The notes: generated from the letters alone by a model not told the origin. A stretch of 46,222 nt of DNA from DASZKW01 sp035552775 (GCA_035552775.1 DASZKW010000115.1:1-46222), one strand, 5' to 3'; numbered from the stretch's first letter, positions 1 to 9,094 are shown. A program made the numbers and translations.

Positions 1-3000
1 CGGGGCGGACTGGCCGGGGAGCTGGCGGGCGGTGGAGGTGGTCCGCCCGGCCTGGTCGTAGGCGGTGGTGGTGACGGTCCCCGACGGATCGGTGTAAGAG
101 GTGGTCCGGCCGAGCAGGTCGGCGGCGGTGGTGACGGTGCGGGCGTAGCCGGACGAGTCGGTGTAGGTCTCGACGGTGGTGCCCGGCGTCGAGTAGTTGA
201 AGTTGTCGGCGGCGCCGGCGCTGTTGGTGGTCTGGGTGACCCGCCCCCGGGGGTCGTAGACGGTGCACGACCAGGTGGCATCGGTGGATATGCGGGTGGC
301 GACGGTGCGCCCGGCGGCGTCGTAGGCGTACTGGTGGACGATGGTCGGGGCGCCCGAGCCGGCCGCGGAGGTCTCCGACGCGAGCAGGCCCGCCTGGTTG
401 ACCCCGGCGTTGTCGGCGCAGTTGTCGGCGGGCGGGGTGGCGGTGTCGGCGTAGTAGGCGTCGGTGACGGCGTTGGTGGTGGCGGTCCCGGCGCTGTAGT
501 GGTTGGCGACCTGGGCGGCGCCGAGCACGGCGGGGTAGATGGCGACATCGGCCATCTGGCCTTGGAACAGCGGGTCGGAGCTCCAGTTCGATTTGCCTAT
601 GGCGTTTTGGGTGTAGGTGACCGCTGCGGGCGCGACGCTGAGCGCCTCGGTGCCGACGGCTGTCCCGTTGCGGTACACCGTGGCGCTGCCTCCGCCGGTG
701 CCGTTGGGTTCGAAGGTGACGGCGACGTGCTGCCAGGCGCCGACGCTGAGCGCGTCGGCGACGTTGAGGGACTGGCCGGCGCCGTTGTTGTAGACGGTGA
801 AGTTGAGGTCCTGGCCGGAGGGGCCGAGGTCCAACGCGACGTTGTTGGTGCCTGCGCCTGTTCCCATTTCGATGACACGCTGCCATCCCCGGGCTGCGGC
901 GGGGTCGACCCAGGCGTCCATGGTCAGGCCCTGGGCCATCCACGAGTAGCCCGACGGCAGGGCGACGTAGCCGCTGGTCCCGTCGAAGGTCGCCGATGTC
1001 TGGGGGTCGTCGGGGTGGGGGCCGGCGGCGCCGGGCATCGACGGCGTGTAGGTGCCGGCGTTGGCGCCGGCGGTGTCGGCGGCGGTGGTGGCGTTGGGCG
1101 CCTCGCCGAGACGCCAGTAGTCGGCGGGGTGATCGGCGAGCACGGTCCCGGTGTAGGTGTTCTTGGGTAGGCGGGTGGCGCTCTGGCGCCCGTAGCCGAC
1201 GCCGGGGGCCTCGTGGCTGGTGGTGGAGCGCAGGTTCGCCCCGCCCGGGTCGGCGACGCCGGCGCCCTCCACGCCCAGCCACGGGTTGGGGTACTCGCTG
1301 GTCGTCTTGTGGCCGTCGGCGTCGACGTGGGAGGTGGCCAGCCCGTAGGCGGGGCTGAGCGCGCTCAGCGGGACGGGGGTCTCGCCCGAGCCCGGCGGGG
1401 TCCAGTACATGGTCATGGCGGCGGGGTTGGGCGAGGTGTTGCAGCCGTTGGCGCAGGTGAAATCGACCCGGACGCGGTAGCGGACACCGGCGGTCGCCGC
1501 GAAGCTCACCGTCGGCGTGTAGGTACCCGACGCCGAGTAGGTGCTCCACGTGTCCGCCAGATCGGCGTCGTTTATCCACAGGCGGGCGCCGCCGCGGGCG
1601 TAGACCCGCAGGCTGTAGGTGCCGGTTTGGGGGAACACGATGGTGCCCGAGTCCTGCGATGCCCAGGCGGTGACGGGGATGCCCGGCGCGGGGGAGGCGT
1701 AGGCGAAGTTGGTCTCCACGCCGGCGGTGGCGGTGTTGGACGCCTGGTTGTGGGCGGCGGGGGCACCGGTCATGTCGGGGTTGGCCCAGTAGGCGACGGC
1801 GAGGCCGGCGGTGTTTTGGTCGTAGCCGGTGCTCTCGTGGGGGACGGGCGGGTTGGTGCAGGTGCCGTTGGGGGTTTGGCCGCTGAAACAGGTCGACGGG
1901 GCGGGGCCGTAGGTGTCGGTGGGGGCGTCGTCGACCGCCCCGGCGCCCTCGAAGATCTGGTTGTACACGGTGGTGGTCTCCAACCCTGTGGCCTCGACGG
2001 TGCTCAGCGGGTTGTCGGCGCCGTCCCAGGTGTGGGTGGTGGTGAGCCCGGCCTCGTCGGTGTCGGTGAGGGTCTGGCCGGCGTTGTTGTAGGTGACCTT
2101 TGACGAGTAGCCGTTGGCCATGACCAGGCCGACCGTTTTCACCTGGGTCTGCCCCGCCCCGTACAAGTAGTCGTGTTCGGGCTGGGCGGCGCCTGCGCTC
2201 GGGGCGGGCTCGACGACGGAGGTGACCTGGCCGGCCGGGTTGTACGCCGCCGCGGTGCGAACGGTGGCGTCGTCGGATCGCTGACCGGCGACGACCTCGT
2301 CGGCGGCTAGGGGGTCGCGCACCGCGGCGAGGCGCCCCGTGGTCGTGTACGCGAAGTCGCTGTAGGCGCCGCCGGGGTCGGCGATCTCGGCGAGCTGGCC
2401 GTTGGAGTTGTAATACAGGTGGCTGAGGGTGCCGTCCCAGTAGTCGACCTCGCACAAAGAACCCGCGGGCGGGTAGGAGAAACCGGCGGGCGGGTTGGCG
2501 CACGCCGGGCTGGCCCCGGTCGGGTCGGACGCGTACTCGAGGTTGATCGAGCGGCGCGACACCGGGTCGTTCACCGCGCTCAGCTGCCCCGGGCCGGCCG
2601 AGGCGGTCGAGTACGTATACGACGGCGCCGCGCGGTGGGCGTCGTCGAGCGCTGAGATGGCGCCGGTGAGCTGACCGGACGGGTTGAACGTGTAGATGAT
2701 CCCGTCCGCCCCCGTGACGGTGACAGTCCCGGTCGATGACTGGGAGAGCACGTCGTCGTCGCCCGGCGGTGGCGCCCAGCCCGACGTTCCCGTCGTCTTG
2801 GTGAAATCGGTGACGTCGCCGTCGGGGCCGGTGAGGGTGATGTCGTCGGCGCCGATCTTGGCGGCGGTGTACGCCAGCGCGGTGTCGCCACCGAGGGACG
2901 CCTGCCACCCGGGGGGCATGTCGGGGGCGTGAGCGGACAGCCAGCTGGCCGGGATGTCACCGTAGTTGACCGGACCGGCCTCTTGGAGGTCTACCGCAGC

Positions 3001-5334
3001 GTTGCCCGCCGCCTGGTAGTAGTCGACGGTGATCGGCACCGCCGCGGCGGGCAGGTTCATCGCGGCGCTCCACGTCTCGGTGTACGCCTGGTTCTGCCAG
3101 TCGTTCACCACCTCGGCGCCGTTCACCCACACACGGATACCGTCGTCGGAGTACCCCCCGACGTACCAGTTGGACTGCGCGTAGGGCACGGTCAGATAGC
3201 CCTTCCACTCCACGCAGAAGTTGGTGGCGCCGATCACCCCCGGCATCGGGCTTCCCGTCCCCCAGTTGAAGTTGACCGCCGGGTCCGAGCGCACCGCGGT
3301 GGGCTGGCCCGCCGACCAGTTCGACGCCGGGTTGCAGTTGGCGTAGTACGACCCGACCAGGCCGTAGGGGTCCGGGGCGGCCGAGTTGTACGAGTAATGC
3401 ATCCCGAGCGCCCCGCCGACCGTGTCGAAGCTGGGCCCGTCTTGGCTGTAGAACACGTTCCCGTTCGCCAGGTTCACCCCCAGCGGACCCTCCGAATCGG
3501 TCGGCGTGGCCGCCTGCGCACCGAGGCGCAGGTTGACCTTCAGCGCGAAACGCCCGGACGCCGGCACCGACGTCGTGCCCGCGACGCTGTCCCAGGTGTA
3601 GGCCTGCCAGTAGTAGGTGGTCCCGTCGGACAACGTGCCCGGCGGCGGGGTCCACGTCGTGGAGGTGACCCAACCCGAGTTGACCACCTGGCCCGACACC
3701 CCGTCAGGGTTCGTCGAAACCCGGAACCAGTAGCTCACCGCGTCGCCGTCGGCGTCGACAACAGGCGTCGTCGACAACACGGGGGTGGCCGACATCGACA
3801 CCGCCGCGTTCGCCGGCGAAACCTGCGCCGACGGCGGAGGCGGGGTGTCATAGGTCACAAAGATCGTCGGGGTGGTGTTCACCCCGCCGTTCTCGACCGC
3901 CCCCAGCTTCACCATCGAGTCGGTCCCCGCCGTGTCCAAGTCCAAGCCGTTGTTCGGGGTGGACCCCTTCGCCCAGCCCGCCACCAGCGCGGTGAGCACA
4001 TCGCCGGCGCAGTTCGACCCCTGGCAGCCCGCGTACGCCCAGTTCCCCGACGCCGGCGCCGTGTCGTTGATCCTCGGTGTCGCCCAATGCCCCGGAAGGG
4101 TGTTCCACGTCACCGAGCCCGCCGTCCACGACCCCTGCGTCTGCCAGATCGTGAACGGGGCGTTCGCGCCCGACTCGGCGAACACCCAGTCCTTCCACTG
4201 CGCCCCGAGGATCGTCTTGCCCGCCAGTTGAGACATGTCGAAATGCTGGAACGTGTAATCCTGCACGCTCGGATACACCGGATAGCCGACCACATCCACG
4301 TACGCCCCGACCGAGGTGTCGTACTGGGCGCCGCCGTTGTAGTTCGTCGACGGGTTGTTCTGCTGGGCGTAAGCGTCGTAGTCCCCCGCCATCGGCGGCC
4401 CCACGTTCAGCGTCGGGTCCACCCTCACCGCGAACACCCGGGCCGCGTCGTTCAACCACGTCGGGCTCACCGACACCGCCACGCTCGAAGCCGACAACAC
4501 CGACAACGAAACCGGTGTCGCCGCCGAAGGCGTCGCCGAGTCCTGTGCTATCCCACCGGCGAGCGCCCCGACCTTGCGGCCCGCCACCATCACCGCCACC
4601 GACCCGTCCGGCTCCGCCTCCAAGGTCGCCCCCGCCAAAGTCACCGAAAGCACCCAAGACCCCGTCGGGTTCGCCCGACCCGCCACCAACACGTCCTCGA
4701 CCCCCTGGCGGCCGAACACCTCCCACAGATCCAAACCGGGGGCGATCCCGTCATACCTGACAGTCGAACCGGTCACCACCCCCGCCACCCCCGCGGCGCC
4801 GCCCGCCACGCCGATCCCCGCCGACCAGCCCGACCCCGACGCCCGCAAAAGATCCGCGCCGCCGTCGCTCAGCGCCGCCGCGTCCAACGGCGCCGGGCCC
4901 GCCCGCTCCGCCAACCGCCCCGAAGACCCCACCGCTGCCAAAGACAGATCGAATGGGTGCCACGCCCCCGACGAGTCCTGGTAGTTCACCGCACCGGCCG
5001 AAACCGCCAACGTGTGCGTGCCATCCGAATTCAAATAGTCCGACGACGTGGCCGTGCGCCCCGAAAGCACCGACCCCGCGCCCCCATGCGAGCCCGGCGC
5101 CCCCAACGGCTTGCCCGCAACCGAAACCCCCGCCCCCAGCGAAGGCGCATAGGAATAATCCCCCGACGGCACATCCTTGGCCGGCGACGTCAACGGCGGC
5201 GACACCAACCCCGCCGGGCGGACCGACCCCCCAGCCGCCGCCACCGGCGGAGCCGCCACCACAACATCCAAACCCGCACCCACCAGCGCCGCCAACACCA
5301 CGAGCGCAGCCAACCGCCTGGCCGTCCAAGACAT
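1..5334 (-). CDS. RHS/YD-repeat secreted mosaic protein (5' part; C-terminus outside window)
   Basis: The frame is open from an ATG at 5334 to the window edge (1778 codons, no stop), so this is an N-terminal part. A Shine-Dalgarno-like GGGGAGAGGGG lies just upstream. Residues 1-34 form a signal peptide (MSWTARRL, hydrophobic core, AAPPVAAAGG). Approximate segments: DNRLRE-like domain 310-490; fibronectin-like segment 505-610 (TYYWQAYTWDS); RHS entry 600-650 (GVNLANGNVFYSQ); PA14-like domain 652-780 (YSDDGIRVWVNGAEVV); YD-type repeats 850-1165; second PA14-like domain 1170-1315 (ARGGARLWINDADLAD); LamG-like domain 1400-1610 (DYWRLGE, GAWQHVAVTFEPNGTG); YD repeats to the edge (YDAAGRTVATR). RHS proteins form large secreted or wall-associated shells, often with a variable C-terminal toxin; whether this one has a toxin cannot be seen here. 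The opposite strand shows long Arg-rich open frames, which are composition artefacts. Confidence 0.93.
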   Translation of the reverse strand, partial: MSWTARRLAALVVLAALVGAGLDVVVAAPPVAAAGGSVRPAGLVSPPLTSPAKDVPSGDYSYAPSLGAGVSVAGKPLGAPGSHGGAGSVLSGRTATSSDYLNSDGTHTLAVSAGAVNYQDSSGAWHPFDLSLAAVGSSGRLAERAGPAPLDAAALSDGGADLLRASGSGWSAGIGVAGGAAGVAGVVTGSTVRYDGIAPGLDLWEVFGRQGVEDVLVAGRANPTGSWVLSVTLAGATLEAEPDGSVAVMVAGRKVGALAGGIAQDSATPSAATPVSLSVLSASSVAVSVSPTWLNDAARVFAVRVDPTLNVGPPMAGDYDAYAQQNNPSTNYNGGAQYDTSVGAYVDVVGYPVYPSVQDYTFQHFDMSQLAGKTILGAQWKDWVFAESGANAPFTIWQTQGSWTAGSVTWNTLPGHWATPRINDTAPASGNWAYAGCQGSNCAGDVLTALVAGWAKGSTPNNGLDLDTAGTDSMVKLGAVENGGVNTTPTIFVTYDTPPPPSAQVSPANAAVSMSATPVLSTTPVVDADGDAVSYWFRVSTNPDGVSGQVVNSGWVTSTTWTPPPGTLSDGTTYYWQAYTWDSVAGTTSVPASGRFALKVNLRLGAQAATPTDSEGPLGVNLANGNVFYSQDGPSFDTVGGALGMHYSYNSAAPDPYGLVGSYYANCNPASNWSAGQPTAVRSDPAVNFNWGTGSPMPGVIGATNFCVEWKGYLTVPYAQSNWYVGGYSDDGIRVWVNGAEVVNDWQNQAYTETWSAAMNLPAAAVPITVDYYQAAGNAAVDLQEAGPVNYGDIPASWLSAHAPDMPPGWQASLGGDTALAYTAAKIGADDITLTGPDGDVTDFTKTTGTSGWAPPPGDDDVLSQSSTGTVTVTGADGIIYTFNPSGQLTGAISALDDAHRAAPSYTYSTASAGPGQLSAVNDPVSRRSINLEYASDPTGASPACANPPAGFSYPPAGSLCEVDYWDGTLSHLYYNSNGQLAEIADPGGAYSDFAYTTTGRLAAVRDPLAADEVVAGQRSDDATVRTAAAYNPAGQVTSVVEPAPSAGAAQPEHDYLYGAGQTQVKTVGLVMANGYSSKVTYNNAGQTLTDTDEAGLTTTHTWDGADNPLSTVEATGLETTTVYNQIFEGAGAVDDAPTDTYGPAPSTCFSGQTPNGTCTNPPVPHESTGYDQNTAGLAVAYWANPDMTGAPAAHNQASNTATAGVETNFAYASPAPGIPVTAWASQDSGTIVFPQTGTYSLRVYARGGARLWINDADLADTWSTYSASGTYTPTVSFAATAGVRYRVRVDFTCANGCNTSPNPAAMTMYWTPPGSGETPVPLSALSPAYGLATSHVDADGHKTTSEYPNPWLGVEGAGVADPGGANLRSTTSHEAPGVGYGRQSATRLPKNTYTGTVLADHPADYWRLGEAPNATTAADTAGANAGTYTPSMPGAAGPHPDDPQTSATFDGTSGYVALPSGYSWMAQGLTMDAWVDPAAARGWQRVIEMGTGAGTNNVALDLGPSGQDLNFTVYNNGAGQSLNVADALSVGAWQHVAVTFEPNGTGGGSATVYRNGTAVGTEALSVAPAAVTYTQNAIGKSNWSSDPLFQGQMADVAIYPAVLGAAQVANHYSAGTATTNAVTDAYYADTATPPADNCADNAGVNQAGLLASETSAAGSGAPTIVHQYAYDAAGRTVATRISTDATWSCTVYDPRGRVTQTTNSAGAADNFNYSTPGTTVETYTDSSGYARTVTTAADLLGRTTSYTDPSGTVTTTAYDQAGRTTSTARQLPGQSAP

Positions 5335-5425
5335 TTTGCCCCTCTCCCCCACCCCACGCCACCGCCTGTGCAGCGGACAAGAATCGACCATACAGCAGCG
5401 CAAAACGGGACACAACTACCACTTT

Positions 5426-5884
5426 TCACGCAGACGCCAGATACCGTCCGCGGAATGGGCGGCGTCCCAACACCCTGTCCCCAACAAACCATCCCTTCGA
5501 ATCCCGGTTTGCGCCAACGTCGTCCCACCGAATGCGTTTTCCCAGCTTTAACCAGCCACTCCGGGACGTGGTGGGCACAAGCTTGCACGGTACGGCATCC
5601 CACAAAATTCCCCACTCGTAATGCATAGACTGCGAGTCCAGTCTCGTCAAAAGAGAAGAGCCGTGCGACTTCCGTTCGGCGGTAGCGACGTAGACGGCGT
5701 CACCGTAGCGGGCGATTGACACAAGAGTTCCCAAGCGCCCTTGACGTCGGACCACGGTGACCTCGAGTGGACTGGTCTCGCGCTGTCGCCGCTCGGCGGA
5801 GCCCACCTCCAGCTTGTCGTCAGGCACTTTACGGATCAGGTCCGAACTCGGCCGATGCCAAGATACCCCCCCGGGGTAGAACAA
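5426..5884 (-). CDS. unrecognised 152-aa ORF upstream of the RHS gene (doubtful)
   Basis: An ATG-started 152-codon frame ends about 90 nt before the RHS start, on the same strand. The first two thirds use GC-ending codons in a coding-like way (stretch LEVTVVRRQGRLGTLVS and following); the last third is less convincing. I see no signal peptide, membrane segment or family motif. It could be a real small protein, a decayed fragment in an accessory region, or chance. The base composition around it is visibly lower in GC than the flanking genes, which fits acquired or decaying DNA. No function is proposed. Confidence 0.3.
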   Translation of the reverse strand: MFYPGGVSWHRPSSDLIRKVPDDKLEVGSAERRQRETSPLEVTVVRRQGRLGTLVSIARYGDAVYVATAERKSHGSSLLTRLDSQSMHYEWGILWDAVPCKLVPTTSRSGWLKLGKRIRWDDVGANRDSKGWFVGDRVLGRRPFRGRYLASA

Positions 5885-6021
5885 ATAATGATTGCTAGCG
5901 CAACGTTCTGGTCTAATACGGGACTAGAACGAGAGCCCAATAGACTTGATCAGACCGTCCCAGGCAGAATCTGCACCCTCCCTGGCCTGCTCTTTCGTAC
6001 CAGACCGCCCGAGAAGTAGTC

Positions 6022-6071
6022 TTTGAAACGCCTTTCGAGACCGTCCGATTCGGCCGCTCTCGCATCCCTCC
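6022..6071 (-). pseudogene. 5' half of tRNA-Ser(CGA), truncated after the anticodon arm
   Basis: Read on the minus strand, the start GGAGGGATGCGAGAGCGGCC matches the 5' end of the intact tRNA-Ser at 21771-21855 almost base for base through the acceptor 5' strand and D arm. An anticodon loop CTCGAAA (anticodon CGA) follows. The anticodon stem then fails (ACGGT against GGCGT: one mismatch, one wobble). No long variable arm, T-loop or acceptor 3' strand (CCCTCC) can be found downstream. An AT-rich TATATT at 6083-6088, 11 nt upstream, could be a -10 box, so the fragment may still be transcribed. It looks like a tRNA gene split at or near the anticodon loop, as left by site-specific integration or deletion; that history is inference. 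Confidence 0.65.
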
Positions 6072-6146
6072 AGTGCTGCTCAAATATATTAGCATTAGCC
6101 GTCCAACTCGGGCGCTTGGAGCGTGGTGCCGCGTGCCGGATGCTGC

Positions 6147-6180
6147 TCAGCCCTGTCTGTTCAGCCCTGTCTGTTCAGCC
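6147..6180. repeat. 14-bp tandem repeat, 2.4 copies, overlapping a stop codon
   Basis: The unit TCAGCCCTGTCTGT occurs at 6147-6160 and 6161-6174, and its first six bases recur at 6175-6180. The last partial unit supplies the TGA stop (TCA on the plus strand) of the maleylpyruvate isomerase-family gene. The remaining sequence between the tRNA fragment and this repeat shows no gene. Confidence 0.8.
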
Positions 6181-6891
6181 AAGGGCCGGGAGCTGAGGTA
6201 GGGGACCTTCCGGGGTGCTATGGAGCGCGCCGGTGATCGGCCGTCCTGTCAGCCAGGCGAGGAGGTCGAACTCGTGGCCGGTGACGTGGATGGTGATCCG
6301 GTCGTGACCGTGGGTGACGCCGAGGGCCGGTCCCGGTCGCAGCGTGATGGCTGGTGCGCCGGCGCGGTCGCTGATCGAGTTGCTAACCCGTGCCAGTTCT
6401 TCGTCGATGAAGTCGGGCGGCCACTGGGCGGCGGTGTAGCCGGCGGCAAGGTCGACGTGGTGGTATTCGACCTCGAGCCGCATGCTGGTGACGGTTCCTC
6501 GCACCGGAGCCCGGTTGCCGCTGAGCCACGCCGCCGGCGCGTCCCACCTGTCGGCGGGGTGGGTGTCGATGGCGTGGACGAGCTCGTCGAAAGCGTGGCG
6601 GAGGTCGTCGCGAATGACGGCTGATGACCGGGCGGCACCTTCGTTGATCTCCCGCGCCCTCGTGGCCTCGCTTTCGTATTGCCGTCCCACTCGGCCGGCG
6701 CGGGCGGCGTCGAGGAGACGGGTGCGGGAGTCGGCGGCGCGGGCCAGGTGGGTGAGGACGTGGGCCCGGGTCCAATCCGGGAGCGCGGATTCGGCAACGA
6801 AATCGCCGCGGTCAAGCCTGGCGACGCTCGCCAGCAGGCGGATGATGCTGGCCCGCAGCTTGGTGACGTCCTCCGACAATGATGCGGTCAT
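6175..6891 (-). CDS. maleylpyruvate isomerase family mycothiol-dependent enzyme
   Basis: 238 residues, usual for the family. The N-terminal half is a DinB/MDMPI-type helical bundle: 'LPDWTRAHVLTHLARAAD' around residues 37-54 contains the typical W-x-x-x-HVLTHLA motif (His44, His48), and 'RLEVEYHHVDLAAGY' near residues 138-152 gives the second metal-ligand cluster (Glu plus His144/145). The C-terminal 80 residues form the small alpha/beta domain that follows in this family. Members use mycothiol as a thiol cofactor in isomerase or transferase reactions; the substrate here cannot be inferred. It is monocistronic or loosely linked to the small membrane protein upstream at 6932-7153. Mycothiol dependence supports an actinobacterial host. 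Confidence 0.85.
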   Translation of the reverse strand: MTASLSEDVTKLRASIIRLLASVARLDRGDFVAESALPDWTRAHVLTHLARAADSRTRLLDAARAGRVGRQYESEATRAREINEGAARSSAVIRDDLRHAFDELVHAIDTHPADRWDAPAAWLSGNRAPVRGTVTSMRLEVEYHHVDLAAGYTAAQWPPDFIDEELARVSNSISDRAGAPAITLRPGPALGVTHGHDRITIHVTGHEFDLLAWLTGRPITGALHSTPEGPLPQLPALG

Positions 6892-6931
6892 CGCTGCGAG
6901 CGGCGTCGCGACACGATTAGCGGCTGCCGGG

Positions 6932-7153
6932 CTACTGGCTCGGCTGCGGCGCCTTGCAGCTGGTCACCTTCGGGTTGACGCCGGCGTAGTTGAGCGGACC
7001 GGCGAGGATCGTCACTGTGATCGTGCCGACCGTCCCACAGTTGGCGGTCGTGCCGCTGCTGAAGTAGTGGCGCTGACCAGCGGCGATCGCCCCGATCACG
7101 AACCAGATGACGAGCAGGACCGCGACGAGCCCAGATGCTCCTCCTCTGTTCAT
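6932..7153 (-). CDS. small membrane-anchored protein (73 aa)
   Basis: It begins with ATG preceded by a good AAAGGAG about six bases upstream. One transmembrane helix spans roughly residues 8-25 (SGLVAVLLVIWFVIGAIAA), followed by an extracytoplasmic tail with two cysteines (positions near 39 and 66) and the stretch AGPLNYAGVNPKVTSC. I recall similar one-helix proteins ending in a GPLNYxGVNPxV-type tail as conserved hypothetical proteins of actinobacteria, but know no function. The two cysteines could form a disulfide outside the cell. High GC at third positions supports a real gene. Confidence 0.75.
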   Translation of the reverse strand: MNRGGASGLVAVLLVIWFVIGAIAAGQRHYFSSGTTANCGTVGTITVTILAGPLNYAGVNPKVTSCKAPQPSQ

Positions 7154-7269
7154 GACTGCTCCTTTTGTCCTTCTTGGTCATTACGCATGTAATGACAGGG
7201 CGATTATGCCCGCCACGGCCTACACGAAACAGTTCGGCAGCGACCCGTCGTAGGGCGAGCCCAGAACGG

Positions 7270-8493
7270 TCAGTGGATGCAGCTCTGGTTGGCGGTCCCG
7301 AATCGATTCCCCTGCCAGACGTTGTTGTCGCAGGGGGGGATCAGATTGGAGTCCACCAAGTCGGCTCCCCTGGGGCTCATCTTCACATCGTTGTTGATTG
7401 CCAGATTGCCGATTATCCGGTTATCCGTCGAATTCTTTCCGACTGCGATGCCGCCTATCGCGTTACCGGTGACCGTATTACCCAGCACCGTATTGTTGTG
7501 CGGGTTGACCTGCCCGGCGGGACCGTTGAAGGTCACGAAGCGGATGCCGAATCCACCAGGGGGCCCACCGATCCCGAAGCCGTTGTCCTTCGACGTGTTA
7601 CCTACTATGAGGTTGTCGGCGTTGGCGCCGGTCTGGTCACAGTTGCCGCTGCCGTTGCCCTGCCGGACACATACAGAGTCAACGAGGACGCCGTTCACTC
7701 CGTTGCCCTGCACCATGTTGGCGACCACGAGGTTGTAGGTGGCAGACGGACCTTCCAATCGGATTCCCATGTCCTCTTGGAAGACCGGGGTGCCCGGCAC
7801 GCATGGAGGATCCTGGCTGGCACCGTCGGCGGGGCACAGGTCAGGCGTGTTGTTGTCCAAAATCTGATTATTGATTATGCGGTTCCGGCTGGCACCGGTG
7901 ACCACCGCGTCAGATCCGTCGGGGCGGGTGACGAGCCCGATGATACCGACCCCGTCGAGCGGTCCATTGTGGTCCACGAGGTTGTTGGAGACCCGGTTGT
8001 CATTGGACCCAATGACGAGAATACCGTCGCCGTACTGCAGGAGATTGTTGTCGTTGCCGCCCGAGGGACCAATGTTGTCGTGAACGTCAAGGTTGGTGAC
8101 GGCGTTGCCTTCGCCGCCGTTTACGACCACGCCGGCGTCGAACGAGTCAACCGAACCGCGGGTCACCTTGGCACCGTGCGTACGTTGGAGCAGGATGCCG
8201 ATGGCCAAGCCTTGGTCACCGGTGCCCGATCCGAACACTCGGTGACCGCCGAGATCGAGCACCGTGGCGCGCCCGGTCACCGTGATCCCGACGGTGTCGG
8301 GCGGGCACGGCCCGACGTCGTGGGTCAGCACTGTCGAGTGGGAGATGGTCTCGCCGCACCCCAAAGTCGCGGCGCTCGCCACGCCAGCGGCGAGGCCGGC
8401 TGCCCCGGGACCGACGAAGGCGCTGCTGAGCAACAGCAAAGCCGACGTCATGCCGGTGACTTTGACCATGGTCCCTGTCTTCGATCGCTTCAC
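7270..8493 (-). CDS. secreted right-handed parallel beta-helix (NosD-like) protein
   Basis: The chosen start is GTG at 8493, preceded by GGGAGGGA at good spacing; the open frame extends further upstream, but only as an artefact overlapping tadA. The 407-residue product starts with a Sec signal peptide (KRSKTGT, then MTSALLLLSSAFVGPGAAG). The rest is built of repeated Asn-rich rungs such as NRIINNQILDNN, NNTVLGNTVTGNAIGG and DNRIIGNLAINND, typical of right-handed parallel beta-helix proteins (pectate-lyase or NosD/CASH type). Paired Cys occur in extended loops (DLCPADGASQDPPC). Such proteins bind or cleave polysaccharides or act as surface proteins; no catalytic set was recognised, so enzyme activity is not claimed. 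Confidence 0.85.
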   Translation of the reverse strand: MKRSKTGTMVKVTGMTSALLLLSSAFVGPGAAGLAAGVASAATLGCGETISHSTVLTHDVGPCPPDTVGITVTGRATVLDLGGHRVFGSGTGDQGLAIGILLQRTHGAKVTRGSVDSFDAGVVVNGGEGNAVTNLDVHDNIGPSGGNDNNLLQYGDGILVIGSNDNRVSNNLVDHNGPLDGVGIIGLVTRPDGSDAVVTGASRNRIINNQILDNNTPDLCPADGASQDPPCVPGTPVFQEDMGIRLEGPSATYNLVVANMVQGNGVNGVLVDSVCVRQGNGSGNCDQTGANADNLIVGNTSKDNGFGIGGPPGGFGIRFVTFNGPAGQVNPHNNTVLGNTVTGNAIGGIAVGKNSTDNRIIGNLAINNDVKMSPRGADLVDSNLIPPCDNNVWQGNRFGTANQSCIH

Positions 8494-8617
8494 GTCGAGT
8501 CCCTCCCCCTGGGTGTCCGCCTCGAGCGGCCGTAACCATAGACCAGCGGGGCGGGCAAGGTCGGCTCGTCCCATTTGGGCGGTCCTGGCTGAAGGCGGGG
8601 ACCAGGCGGGGGCGGTG

Positions 8618-9088
8618 TCAGGACTCGGCACCCGCGCGCCGCCGCTCGGCGAACCATTCGCGCAGGACAGCGGCGCACTCGTCGCCGAGCACGCCCGCCA
8701 CGACGGGGAGCTCGTGGTTGAGCCGGGGATCGGCGCACAGGTTGTACAGCGATCCGCACGCCCCCGCCTTGGGGTCGGCGGCCCCGAAAACAAGGCGTCC
8801 CACCCGGGCCGCCACCAGGGCGCCAGCGCACATCGGGCACGGCTCCAAGGTGACATACAGCGTGGTGTCGAGCAGGCGCCACCCCCCGCGACCCGCGGCG
8901 GCGGCGGCCGCTCTCATGGCGACGAGCTCGGCGTGCGCGGTCGGGTCTCCTGTCGTTTCCCGCCCGTTACCGGCCCGGGCTACCACCCGATCCCCCGCGA
9001 CGATCACCGCCCCCACGGGCACCTCGCCTCGCACGCCCGCGGCGCGTGCCTCATCGAGGGCCAGGCCCATGGCATCGGCATCGAGCAC
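8618..9088 (-). CDS. tadA: tRNA-specific adenosine deaminase TadA
   Basis: 156 residues, the usual size. The zinc deaminase signature is complete: HAE at 52-54 (His ligand and Glu proton shuttle) and PCPMC at 83-87 (Cys84, Cys87). The flanking motifs EVPVGAVIV, GDPTAHAEL and VFGAADPKAGACGSLYNL are typical of TadA, which converts A34 to inosine in tRNA-Arg(ACG). The start is GTG at 9088 with a TACGGT box six bases upstream, suggesting a near-leaderless transcript; an ATG at 9070 is the alternative. It stands alone between the beta-helix gene and the Fur-family gene. Confidence 0.95.
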   Translation of the reverse strand: MLDADAMGLALDEARAAGVRGEVPVGAVIVAGDRVVARAGNGRETTGDPTAHAELVAMRAAAAAAGRGGWRLLDTTLYVTLEPCPMCAGALVAARVGRLVFGAADPKAGACGSLYNLCADPRLNHELPVVAGVLGDECAAVLREWFAERRRAGAES

Positions 9089-9094
9089 GCCCGA

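Noticed and set aside
2929..5628. Very long Arg/His/Pro-rich open frame on the plus strand opposite the RHS gene
   Set aside because: Composition is that of a GC-rich antisense frame; the minus strand carries recognisable domains throughout.
5426..5884. RHS immunity or chaperone gene
   Set aside because: The ORF lies at the 5' side of the RHS gene, whereas immunity genes follow the toxin end; no motif supports such a role.
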